NCBI GenBank assembly: GCA_035477595.1
Contig: DATIKM010000116.1
Coordinates: 1 to 32,679, forward strand
Origin: DATIKM01 sp035477595
GTDB taxonomy: Bacteria; Armatimonadota; Chthonomonadetes; Chthonomonadales; CAJBBX01
Length of the DNA: 32,679 nucleotides
Reading direction: 5' to 3'
Positions 1 to 7,423 of the stretch are shown piece by piece. The notes under the pieces were generated by a model, which searched no databases, had not been told where the DNA came from, and worked only from the letters and a program-made list of their open reading frames with translations. The position numbers and the translations under genes were made by a program. Within the stretch, counting starts at the first letter, position 1. Each line of letters opens with the position of its first letter.

Positions 1-233
1 TCTACGATTGGGGGACGCCGGAAGCCGACGGCCTGGTCGGGTGGACCGCATTCTTCACACACGGCGGCGGCATCTCCAACTGGGGATTCGTGGACGGCCA
101 TGCCAAGGCACTGCGCCATCAGGCGGTCGCCGGTTCCGGAAACAGGAGCATGTGGCGGAACGAGGAAGTGACTGATCCGGTCTGGATCCAGAACCTCGTT
201 CGCCAGGTCAACCGGATCCGCGAGCTCCGGTAG
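1..233 (+). CDS. C-terminal fragment of a prepilin-like (H-X-DG) protein
   Basis: An open frame enters at the left edge (first full codon at base 3) and ends at TAG 231-233, giving about 76 residues. It contains a His followed by a Gly-rich stretch and Phe-Val-Asp-Gly-His (HGGGISNWGFVDGHAK). This resembles the C-terminal H-X9-DG signature of prepilin-like proteins with an N-terminal cleavage/methylation signal, which are abundant in Planctomycetota, Armatimonadota and Verrucomicrobiota. The spacing here is ten residues rather than nine. The N-terminal pilin helix lies outside the window, so the family call rests on this motif and its position near the C-terminus. A strong hairpin follows 28 bases after the stop and closes the transcription unit. 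Confidence 0.6.
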   Translation, partial: YDWGTPEADGLVGWTAFFTHGGGISNWGFVDGHAKALRHQAVAGSGNRSMWRNEEVTDPVWIQNLVRQVNRIRELR

Positions 234-260
234 CATTAGGTCGGCGCTCGGCGAGCGTTC

Positions 261-300
261 ACGAGAGGGCGGCGGCCGGAAACGGCCGCCGCCCTCTCGT
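261..300 (+). terminator. Perfect 18-bp hairpin, likely terminator
   Basis: Bases 261-278 and 283-300 are perfectly complementary (18 bp, almost all G/C in the upper stem) and enclose a GAAA tetraloop at 279-282, a GNRA-type loop. The hairpin lies 28 bases past the stop of the prepilin-like gene and 30 bases before the mfd -10 box. A clear T-tract is missing; only a T-containing stretch (gtgtcgttcc) follows. The hairpin is symmetrical and could act on either strand, but only the plus-strand gene upstream needs it. Confidence 0.8.
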
Positions 301-329
301 GTGTCGTTCCGGCGCCGGTCCAGTCGGGG

Positions 330-335
330 TATAAT
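330..335 (+). promoter_or_regulatory. -10 box of the mfd promoter
   Basis: A perfect TATAAT lies 49 bases upstream of the mfd ATG in otherwise GC-rich DNA. With a 17-base spacer the -35 hexamer would be TTCCGG (307-312), a poor match, so activity may depend on other factors. The site follows directly after the terminator hairpin, as expected for the start of a new transcription unit that probably reads through mfd into the pdh genes. Confidence 0.55.
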
Positions 336-383
336 GCCCGGTGCCGGCGGGGAGGCTGTGGTTGTCCCCGAGGCGCTGCTCGA

Positions 384-3300
384 ATGACACTGGACCATCT
401 GCCTCATCGCGCCGATCGCGTGCCCGGTCTGGACCGGCTTGCGGCGGCGCTCCTCACGACGACCGGCGCCTCGCAGATCGAAGGGCTCGCGGGTCCCGCC
501 CGAGCCCTCGTAGTCGCGCGCCTCCGCGAGCTCCGCGGCGGGCCCATCCTCCTCATCACCCACCAGTTCGAGCAGGCGCAGCGGTTCTGGGACGACTTGC
601 GCGCGTTCGGCGTGCCCGAGGCCCTCCTCCACCTCATGCCCGCGCCGGAGGGGATGTGGTTCTCGGCGCAGGCCGTGGACCATCGGGCCGTCGGCGAGCG
701 GATTGGCGCTCTTGCGGCGCTCGGGGCAGGCGGTCCGTGCGTGGTGATCGGCTCCGGCGAGGCCGCGTTTCAGCGCACCTGCGCGCCCGAGGAGCTGCTG
801 GGCGACGCCTTCACGCTGCGCGTGGGCGAGACGGTGGCTCTCGAGGAGATTCTGCGGCGGCTGGTCGACCTGGGCTACGATGCCGACACGACCGTCTCGC
901 GGCCCGGCCAGTTTGCCCGAAGAGGCGGCATCCTCGACATCTTCCCCATCACCGCCAACGCGCCCGTCCGCATGGAGCTCTTCGGCGACGAGGTGGAGAG
1001 CCTGCGTCGCGTCGACGTTAGCACCCAGCGCTCGACCGGCGCAGTGGATACCGCTCTGATCTACGCGGCTCGCGAGCTGCGGCTCGCGCCCGAGCGCGTC
1101 GAGCGGGCGCTCCCACTCCTCAGCGCAGCGATCGAGCGCCGGAAGATCGAGCTGGTGAAGGCGCGGAACCGCGAGGCGTTCGAGGCCCTGGTGCGCACGA
1201 TGGAGCGCGACATCGAACGACTGCGCTCCTGCTGCGCTTTCGACGGCGTCGAAGAGTATGCGCCCTTCCTGCTCGCCGACGAGTTCACCGCACTCGACTA
1301 CCTGGCCGCGGGCGCCCGGGCGGGCGGACCACCGCCGCTCGTCGTGCTCGACGAGCCGGGCCAGATCGAGCGGCACGCGGAGCGCCTGCGCAGCGAGCTC
1401 GCGGCGGTGCGTGAGCGCCGGCACGATCGCGGCGAGCTGCTCCAGGGCGCCGAGCGCGTTCCGGAGCGACTGGTGCGCCCTGCGGACGCCGCCGCGCGCT
1501 TCTCCACGCTCGTGCTCTCGCACCTGCCACGCGTCTATGATGGACTCGAGCCGCGCGAGCGGCTGTCGGTCTCCTCCGCGCAGATGTCGTCGTACCGCGC
1601 GCGGCTTCCGCTGCTTGTGACCGAGGTGCAGACCTGGCTGGCGAACGACGCCGAGTGCCTGATCGTCAGCGACCAGCCGCAGCGCGTTCGCGAGATCTGC
1701 CGCGAGCTGGGCCTTCCGGTCGCTTCGCCCGCCTCGGACGAGCCTGAAGGCGGCGCGGTGCACGTGATCGAGGGCCGGCTGCGCCAAGGGTTCAAGCTCG
1801 CGGATGCCGGGTTGTTCGTGGCGACGGACGCGGAGCTGTTCGGCAGCGCGCGCGCCGTCGACACCCGCAGGCGCGCGACCACCGCCGTGCCGATCTCCAC
1901 GCTCCTCGACCTGCGCGAGGGCGACTACGTCGTGCACATCCACCACGGGATCGGCATCTACCGCGGGCTGGTCCGGCGAAGGGTGGACGACGCCGAGCGC
2001 GACTTCCTGGCTGTCCAGTACGCCGGAGCGGACCGGCTATACGTGCCCGCCGATCAGATCGATCGCCTGCAGCGCTACGTCGGCGCCGAGGCCGCACCCC
2101 CGCCGGTGAACCGCATCGGCGGCAACGAGTGGCAGCGCACCACCCGGCGGGTGCAGGAGCAGGCGCGCACCATGGCGCGCGAGCTCATCGATCTCTACGC
2201 GGCGCGGCAGGCGGCGGAGCGTCCCTCCTACGGCGCCGACACGCCCTGGCAGGCCGAGATGGAAGATGCCTTCCCCTACGAGGAGACGCCGAGCCAGCTC
2301 CGCGCAATCGAAGACGTCAAGGCCGACCTCGAGGAGAGCCGCCCGATGGACCGCCTGGTGTGCGGCGACGTCGGGTTCGGCAAGACCGAAGTGGCGATCC
2401 GGGCCGCATTCAAGGTGCTGGAGGCCGGCAAGCAGGTCGGGGTCCTCTGCCCGACGACGGTGCTTGCGGCGCAGCACTACACCACGTTCTCGGAGCGCCT
2501 CGCGGCGTACCCCGTCAAGGTGGAGCTGCTGAGCCGCTTCCGCTCGCGCGCGGAACAGCAGCGCACGGTCGAGCGCCTGAAGGCGGGAGTCCTCGACATC
2601 GTCGTCGGTACGCATCGCCTGCTCTCCAAGGATGTGCAGTTCGAGAAGCTGGGACTGCTCATCGTGGACGAGGAACAGCGCTTCGGAGTGGCCCAGAAGG
2701 AGCGCCTAAAGCTGCTCCGCAAGTCGGTGGACGTGCTGACCCTGACCGCCACGCCGATCCCGCGCACGCTCTCGATGGCTCTCTCCGGCCTGCGCGACAT
2801 GAGTGTCATCGACGATCCGCCCGCAGGCCGTGTGCCGATCTCCACGATGGTGCGCGAGCACGACGACGAGCTGGTGCGGGACGCCGTGCTGCGCGAGCTC
2901 GAGCGGGATGGGCAGGTCTACTACGTCTACAACCGCGTCGAGTCCATCGAGTACGTCGCCGAGCGCCTGCGGAAGCTTGCTCCCGATGCCCGCATCCGTG
3001 TGGGTCACGGGCAGATGTCCGAGGACGAGCTCGAACGCATCATGGTGGACTTCTACAGCCGCGAGTACGATGTGCTCGTCTGCACCACGATAATCGAGAA
3101 CGGGCTCGACCTGCCGAACGTGAACACGATCATCGTGGACCACGCCGACAAGATGGGCCTGGCGCAGCTCTACCAGCTTCGCGGCCGCGTGGGCCGCGCA
3201 AGCCGGCAGGCCTACGCCTATCTGCTCTACCGGCCGCATAAGCAGCTAAGCGAGATATCGGAGCGGCGCCTGCTGGCGATACGAGACTATACGGCGCTCG

Positions 3301-3926
3301 GCTCCGGCTACCAGATCGCCATGCGCGACCTCGAGATAAGGGGCGCTGGCAACCTGCTTGGGGCGGAGCAATCGGGGCTGATGATCTCGGTGGGCTTCGA
3401 CCTCTACTGCCAGTTGCTGGCGCAGGCGGTCGCCGAGCTCCAGGGAGAGGAGCCGGTCGAGGACACGCTTCCGCCGGTCGATCTGCCGGTCACGGCGCAT
3501 ATCCCGAACGACTACATCCCCAACGAGGCGGAGCGCATCTTCTTCTACAAGCGCATGGCGGGCGTCCGTTCAGCGGGCGACATAGCCAGCCTCCACGAGG
3601 AGCTGGACGACCGCTACGGCGACCCGCCGCGCCCGGTGTGGACGGCGTTCGAGATCATGCGGCTCCGGCTGAAGGCGCGCCAGGCAGGGATAGCGTCGGT
3701 ACGCGGCGAACGAGGGTCGGTCTCCGTGCGCTTCCGGCCCGACGTGCGCCTCTCCGCGGAGGCGGTTCGGTTGTTGACCCATGCGTTCCGCGACCACCGC
3801 TTCCTCTCGGATTCCGTCACGATCGGCATCGCCGGGAGGAACGTGATGCGCGAAGTGGAGGAGATGCTCGACGTGCTCGAGAGGGCAGTGGCCGAGAGCC
3901 GTGAGGGCAAGGTCGTCCGCCGTTGA
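384..3926 (+). CDS. mfd: Transcription-repair coupling factor Mfd
   Basis: Mfd is a cytoplasmic ATP-driven DNA translocase that removes RNA polymerase stalled at lesions and recruits UvrA for nucleotide excision repair. The 1180-residue product has the usual full length. It shows the UvrB-homology region in the first ~300 residues and the RNA-polymerase-interacting domain near 505-570 (GDYVVHIHHGIGIYRGL). The RecG-like translocase has Walker A GFGKT near 665, DEEQRFG near 761, TATPIPRTL near 788 and the motif VI block QLRGRVGRA near 930. The C-terminal TRCF domain spans roughly 1035-1125. ATG 384 is chosen because the UvrB-like N-terminus begins shortly after it; a GAGG at 370-373 is the only nearby ribosome-binding match. 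The TGA stop (3924-3926) runs closely into pdhA, so the genes are probably cotranscribed. Confidence 0.97.
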   Translation: MTLDHLPHRADRVPGLDRLAAALLTTTGASQIEGLAGPARALVVARLRELRGGPILLITHQFEQAQRFWDDLRAFGVPEALLHLMPAPEGMWFSAQAVDHRAVGERIGALAALGAGGPCVVIGSGEAAFQRTCAPEELLGDAFTLRVGETVALEEILRRLVDLGYDADTTVSRPGQFARRGGILDIFPITANAPVRMELFGDEVESLRRVDVSTQRSTGAVDTALIYAARELRLAPERVERALPLLSAAIERRKIELVKARNREAFEALVRTMERDIERLRSCCAFDGVEEYAPFLLADEFTALDYLAAGARAGGPPPLVVLDEPGQIERHAERLRSELAAVRERRHDRGELLQGAERVPERLVRPADAAARFSTLVLSHLPRVYDGLEPRERLSVSSAQMSSYRARLPLLVTEVQTWLANDAECLIVSDQPQRVREICRELGLPVASPASDEPEGGAVHVIEGRLRQGFKLADAGLFVATDAELFGSARAVDTRRRATTAVPISTLLDLREGDYVVHIHHGIGIYRGLVRRRVDDAERDFLAVQYAGADRLYVPADQIDRLQRYVGAEAAPPPVNRIGGNEWQRTTRRVQEQARTMARELIDLYAARQAAERPSYGADTPWQAEMEDAFPYEETPSQLRAIEDVKADLEESRPMDRLVCGDVGFGKTEVAIRAAFKVLEAGKQVGVLCPTTVLAAQHYTTFSERLAAYPVKVELLSRFRSRAEQQRTVERLKAGVLDIVVGTHRLLSKDVQFEKLGLLIVDEEQRFGVAQKERLKLLRKSVDVLTLTATPIPRTLSMALSGLRDMSVIDDPPAGRVPISTMVREHDDELVRDAVLRELERDGQVYYVYNRVESIEYVAERLRKLAPDARIRVGHGQMSEDELERIMVDFYSREYDVLVCTTIIENGLDLPNVNTIIVDHADKMGLAQLYQLRGRVGRASRQAYAYLLYRPHKQLSEISERRLLAIRDYTALGSGYQIAMRDLEIRGAGNLLGAEQSGLMISVGFDLYCQLLAQAVAELQGEEPVEDTLPPVDLPVTAHIPNDYIPNEAERIFFYKRMAGVRSAGDIASLHEELDDRYGDPPRPVWTAFEIMRLRLKARQAGIASVRGERGSVSVRFRPDVRLSAEAVRLLTHAFRDHRFLSDSVTIGIAGRNVMREVEEMLDVLERAVAESREGKVVRR

Positions 3927-3970
3927 GCGGGTCCGACGCACTCACTGGCTGGAGAGGATTCACGAACCGT

Positions 3971-4981
3971 ATGGCTACAGCGTCCCGGTCGACCGAGGCT
4001 CCGGTGGAGATGAGCAACCAGACGGTGCGGGAGCTGTACCGGCTCATGTTGCTCACGCGGCGGTTCGAGGAGTCGCTCTACCGCAAGTACCGGGAGGGCA
4101 AGATCGGTGGCTACCTCCACCGGTACGACGGTCAGGAGGCCCTGGTCGCCGGCATCGTGCCCCTGTTGCAGCGTGGCGACTTCCTGCTCTGCACCTACCG
4201 GGACCACGGGCACGCCCTCGCGTGCGGCACGGAGCCGCGTGTCGTCATGGCGGAGCTGATGGGCCGCGCGACGGGGTGCGCCGGCGGCAAGGGCGGCTCG
4301 ATGCATCTGATCGACCCGGACCGCGGTTTCCTCGGCGGCGATGGGATCGTGGGCGGACCGGTTCCGGTGGCGCTTGGCGTCGGCTACGCGCTGAAGTACC
4401 GCAACAGCGGCAACGTCTGCGTGTGCTATTTCGGGGATGGCGCCATGAACCAGGGCGGCGTCCACGAGGCGCTGAACATGGCGGCCCTCTACAAGGTGCC
4501 GGTCCTCTTTGTGCTCGAGAACAACGGCTACGCCATGGGCACGTCCGTGGACCGTTCGACGGCGCAGCCTGAGCTCTACCGCAAGGCCGAGGCCCACGGG
4601 ATCGCTGCCCGCAGGATGGACGGCATGGATGTGCTCGCGGTTCGTGAGGTGGCCGAGGCTACCCTCGCGAGGATGCGCGAGACGAGCGAGCCGTACTTCC
4701 TCGAGATGATGACCTACCGCTACGTCGGACACGGTGTGGCCGACGGTCCGCAGCAGCAGCGGTTCTACCGCACCGAGGATGAGATCGATGTGTGGAAGCA
4801 GCGCGACCCGATCCTCAATATCTCCCGGACCATCCGGGAGCGAGGCATCCTGTCCGCCGAGGAGCTCGGCCTGATCGACCGGGAGATCCAGGAAACGCTC
4901 GACGAAGCCATCGCGTTTGCCGAGGCCAGCCCGGAGCCGCCCATCGACAGCCTGCACGACCACGTCTTTTCGCATCCCTGA
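3971..4981 (+). CDS. pdhA: Pyruvate dehydrogenase-type E1 component, alpha subunit
   Basis: This is the thiamine-diphosphate-dependent E1 alpha subunit (336 residues), which decarboxylates a 2-oxo acid and passes the acyl group to lipoyl-E2. The ThDP motif is intact: GDG at 155-157 and the closing Asn-Asn at 184-185. Other family blocks are YRDHGHAL and GGKGGSMH near 76-112. ATG 3971 is preferred: GGAGAGG (3951-3957) lies 13 bases upstream and the encoded leader has normal length. A TTG at 3923 in the same frame overlaps the mfd stop and would add 16 residues; an internal ATG at 4010 is also possible. Pyruvate is the likely substrate, but acetoin or branched-chain E1 alpha subunits look similar and cannot be excluded from sequence alone. 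pdhB starts 20 bases downstream. Confidence 0.93.
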   Translation: MATASRSTEAPVEMSNQTVRELYRLMLLTRRFEESLYRKYREGKIGGYLHRYDGQEALVAGIVPLLQRGDFLLCTYRDHGHALACGTEPRVVMAELMGRATGCAGGKGGSMHLIDPDRGFLGGDGIVGGPVPVALGVGYALKYRNSGNVCVCYFGDGAMNQGGVHEALNMAALYKVPVLFVLENNGYAMGTSVDRSTAQPELYRKAEAHGIAARRMDGMDVLAVREVAEATLARMRETSEPYFLEMMTYRYVGHGVADGPQQQRFYRTEDEIDVWKQRDPILNISRTIRERGILSAEELGLIDREIQETLDEAIAFAEASPEPPIDSLHDHVFSHP

Positions 4982-5001
4982 CGCCGCGAGGAGTCCACCA
5001 C

Positions 5002-5979
5002 ATGGCCTTGATGCGCTACTCGGAGGCGCTGCGACTCGCGCTTCGCGAGGAGATGCAGCGCGATGAGCGAGTCTTCATCTGCGGCGAGGAGGTCGGCCGC
5101 TACCAGGGCACGTTCCGCATCACCGAAGGTCTACTGGACGAGTTCGGCGAGCGGCGCGTGGTGGACACGCCGATCAGCGAGATCGGCATCGCGGGGATGG
5201 CAACCGGCGCCGCCATGGCCGGCCTGCGACCCATCGCCGAGTTCATGACGTGGTCCTTCGCGCTCTCCGCCATGGACCAGATCGTGAACCACGCGGCCAA
5301 GATCACCTACATGTCGGGCGGGCGCATCCGGTGCCCGGTGGTCTTCCGCGGACCCGCGGGCACGGGCAACCAGCTCTCGGCCCAGCACTCGCAGAGCCTG
5401 GAGGCATGGTACGCGCACACGCCCGGCCTCAAGGTCGTTCTGCCGGCGAGCCCTGCGGACGCCAAGGGCCTGCTCAAGACCGCCATCCGCGACGACAACC
5501 CGGTCATCTTCATGGAGCATGCCGGGCTCTACGCCCAGCGCGGCGAGGTGCCGGAGGACCCGGATTTCACCGTGCCATTCGGTGTGGCTTCCGTGGTTCG
5601 CGAGGGGTCGGACGTGACCGTCGCAGCCTACTCGCTGATGGTGGGCAAGTGCCTGGCGGCGGCAGAGACCCTTGCGGGCGAGGGCGTCTCCTGCGAGGTG
5701 ATAGACCTCCGCACCCTCGTGCCGCTCGACATGGAGACCGTGCTGACGTCGGTGCGCAAGACCCACCGCGCGGTCGTGGTGCAGGAGGAGTGGCGCAACG
5801 TCGGCTTCGCGGCCGAGGTCGCCGCGCGGATCGCGGAGGAGGCGTTCGACGACCTCGACGCGCCGCCGCTGCGCGTCGGCGGTGCGGACGTCCCCATGCC
5901 CTACGCCCGCAACCTCGAGCGCGCCGCCATCGCCTCGGCGGAGGACGTGGCGACCGCCGTCAAGCGCGCCATCGCCTGA
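5002..5979 (+). CDS. pdhB: Pyruvate dehydrogenase-type E1 component, beta subunit
   Basis: This is the 325-residue E1 beta subunit (transketolase-like pyrimidine-binding domain plus C-terminal transketolase domain), which pairs with the alpha subunit to form the alpha2beta2 E1. Diagnostic blocks are FICGEEVGRYQGTF near residues 30-43, VDTPISEIGIAGMA, and the C-terminal VIDLRTLVPLD. ATG 5002 follows a GAGGAG (4988-4993) by eight bases and gives the standard N-terminus MALMRYSEALRLAL. The alpha and beta genes are 20 bases apart and the E2 gene begins 31 bases downstream, so the three form one operon. Confidence 0.94.
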   Translation: MALMRYSEALRLALREEMQRDERVFICGEEVGRYQGTFRITEGLLDEFGERRVVDTPISEIGIAGMATGAAMAGLRPIAEFMTWSFALSAMDQIVNHAAKITYMSGGRIRCPVVFRGPAGTGNQLSAQHSQSLEAWYAHTPGLKVVLPASPADAKGLLKTAIRDDNPVIFMEHAGLYAQRGEVPEDPDFTVPFGVASVVREGSDVTVAAYSLMVGKCLAAAETLAGEGVSCEVIDLRTLVPLDMETVLTSVRKTHRAVVVQEEWRNVGFAAEVAARIAEEAFDDLDAPPLRVGGADVPMPYARNLERAAIASAEDVATAVKRAIA

Positions 5980-6010
5980 GCCGCACACGGGCCAGGACGA
6001 GGGGGTAACG

Positions 6011-7276
6011 ATGGCCGAGATACGCATGCCGAAGATGGGCGACGGGATGGAGGAGGGAACCATCCTGCGCTGGCTCAAGAACGAGGGCGACACCATCGCC
6101 GTCGAGGAGCCCATCGCGGAGGTGGAAACCGACAAGGCCAACGTGGAGATCCCCTCCGAGGAGGCCGGCACGCTCCTGAAGATTCTCGCGAAGGAGGGCG
6201 ACACGGTGCCGGTAGGCGTGGTGATCGCCCTGGTCGAGGGGCCGGGCGGCGGCGTTGCGGCGACGTCCGAGGCGAAGAGCGCCCCGACGGCTGCCGAGGC
6301 GGCGCCCGGAGGCGTCGCCGGGCAGGCCTCGCGCCCCGCCACCGCGGGACCGACAGCGCGTGTAAAGGCGTCCCCGCTCGCGCGACGCATGGCGGAGGCG
6401 CTGGGCATCGACCTGTCCCGAGTGGCGGGCAGCGGGGGCGGAGTGGGCCGGATCGTGGCGCGCGACGTCGAGGCGGCGCGCGCTTCCGGCGCCCAGGCCC
6501 CAGCCGCGCCGGCAGCACCTCGCGCCGCACCGCCCGCGACCGCCGCACCCCGGCGGACCGCTCCGAGGGACGCGCCCGGCGTCGTGCCCACCGCAACCGA
6601 CACCGACATCTCGAAGATGCGGCGGGCCATCGCCCGCCGGGTGGTGCACAGCAAGCAGACCGCGCCCCACTTCTACGTGACGATGCCGGTCGAGATGGAC
6701 CGGGCCGTCGACATGCTGGCGCAGCTAAACACGGCGGCGCCGGATCGCAAGGTGACGCTGAACGACCTCGTCGTGAGGGCCTGTGCGGTCGCGCTGACCG
6801 CGTTCCCCGACGTCAACGTTTCGTTCACCCCGGAGGAAAAGGTCCGCCGCTACGACGCGATCCACATCGGCATCGCCGTCGGTACCGACAACGGGCTGAT
6901 GATTCCAGTGATCACCGACTGCGGCCACCGCACGTTGCGCGAGGTCGCCGATACGGCCAGGTCGCTCGTCAGGCGGGCGCGGGCCTACGAGCTCACCCCA
7001 CAGGAGATGTCGGGCGGCACCTTCACGGTGTCCAATCTCGGCATGTTCGGCGTGGAGGAGTTCGCCGCGATCCTGAACCCGCCCGAGGCGGCGATCCTGG
7101 CCGTGGGCGCCGCCGCGCGCGAGGCCGTCGTCGGCGCGGACGGCACGATCGCGGCGCGGACGCGGATGCGCCTTACCCTCTCGTGCGATCATCGCGCCGT
7201 CGACGGCCTTCTCGCGGCGCGCTTCCTGCAGGAGGTCCGGCGCCTTCTCGAGTCGCCGGTGCTGCTGCTCCCGTAG
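6011..7276 (+). CDS. pdhC: Dihydrolipoamide acyltransferase (E2)
   Basis: E2 forms the core of the 2-oxo-acid dehydrogenase complex and transfers the acyl group from lipoamide to CoA. The 421-residue protein has one N-terminal lipoyl domain (lipoyl lysine Lys42 in ETDKANVE). An Ala/Pro/Gly-rich linker leads to a peripheral-subunit-binding domain at about 121-158 (SPLARRMAEALGIDL). A second Ala/Pro linker precedes the catalytic domain, which has the active-site motif HRAVDG (His394, Asp398) close to the C-terminus. ATG 6011 has an upstream GAGGGGG at 5999-6005. No dihydrolipoamide dehydrogenase (E3) follows; it must be encoded elsewhere. The 147-base gap to uvrB holds a GC-rich palindromic stretch just after the stop, but no convincing terminator. 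Confidence 0.93.
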   Translation: MAEIRMPKMGDGMEEGTILRWLKNEGDTIAVEEPIAEVETDKANVEIPSEEAGTLLKILAKEGDTVPVGVVIALVEGPGGGVAATSEAKSAPTAAEAAPGGVAGQASRPATAGPTARVKASPLARRMAEALGIDLSRVAGSGGGVGRIVARDVEAARASGAQAPAAPAAPRAAPPATAAPRRTAPRDAPGVVPTATDTDISKMRRAIARRVVHSKQTAPHFYVTMPVEMDRAVDMLAQLNTAAPDRKVTLNDLVVRACAVALTAFPDVNVSFTPEEKVRRYDAIHIGIAVGTDNGLMIPVITDCGHRTLREVADTARSLVRRARAYELTPQEMSGGTFTVSNLGMFGVEEFAAILNPPEAAILAVGAAAREAVVGADGTIAARTRMRLTLSCDHRAVDGLLAARFLQEVRRLLESPVLLLP

Positions 7277-7366
7277 CCGCCGGCCGGCAGCCCACGGGCA
7301 CGCGGACGCCTCAACTGCCGGCGCATCGAGGCGGCATCCCCGGCCCGGCCAGTCAGAAGGCCGCGC

Positions 7367-7375
7367 TGGTATACT
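7367..7375 (+). promoter_or_regulatory. Extended -10 promoter of uvrB
   Basis: TG at 7367-7368, one base, then TATACT (7370-7375) forms an extended -10 element 48 bases upstream of the uvrB start. No good -35 hexamer is visible, which fits the extended -10 class. A strong ribosome-binding site AAGGAGG (7406-7412) follows, 11 bases before ATG 7424. This suggests uvrB has its own start of transcription separate from the pdh operon. No LexA-like operator was recognised here. Confidence 0.55.
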
Positions 7376-7423
7376 GACCTCCGCGAAGGCGCGCGAGCGT
7401 TCGCCAAGGAGGCGGCGACCCCG

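Noticed and set aside
3614..4975. A long open frame on the minus strand opposite the end of mfd and pdhA (about 450 codons), with similar ones opposite pdhB/pdhC (5131-6654) and pdhC/uvrB (6725-8221)
   Set aside because: These frames lie exactly opposite strongly conserved genes, have no recognisable protein sequence, and arise from the high GC content at third codon positions.
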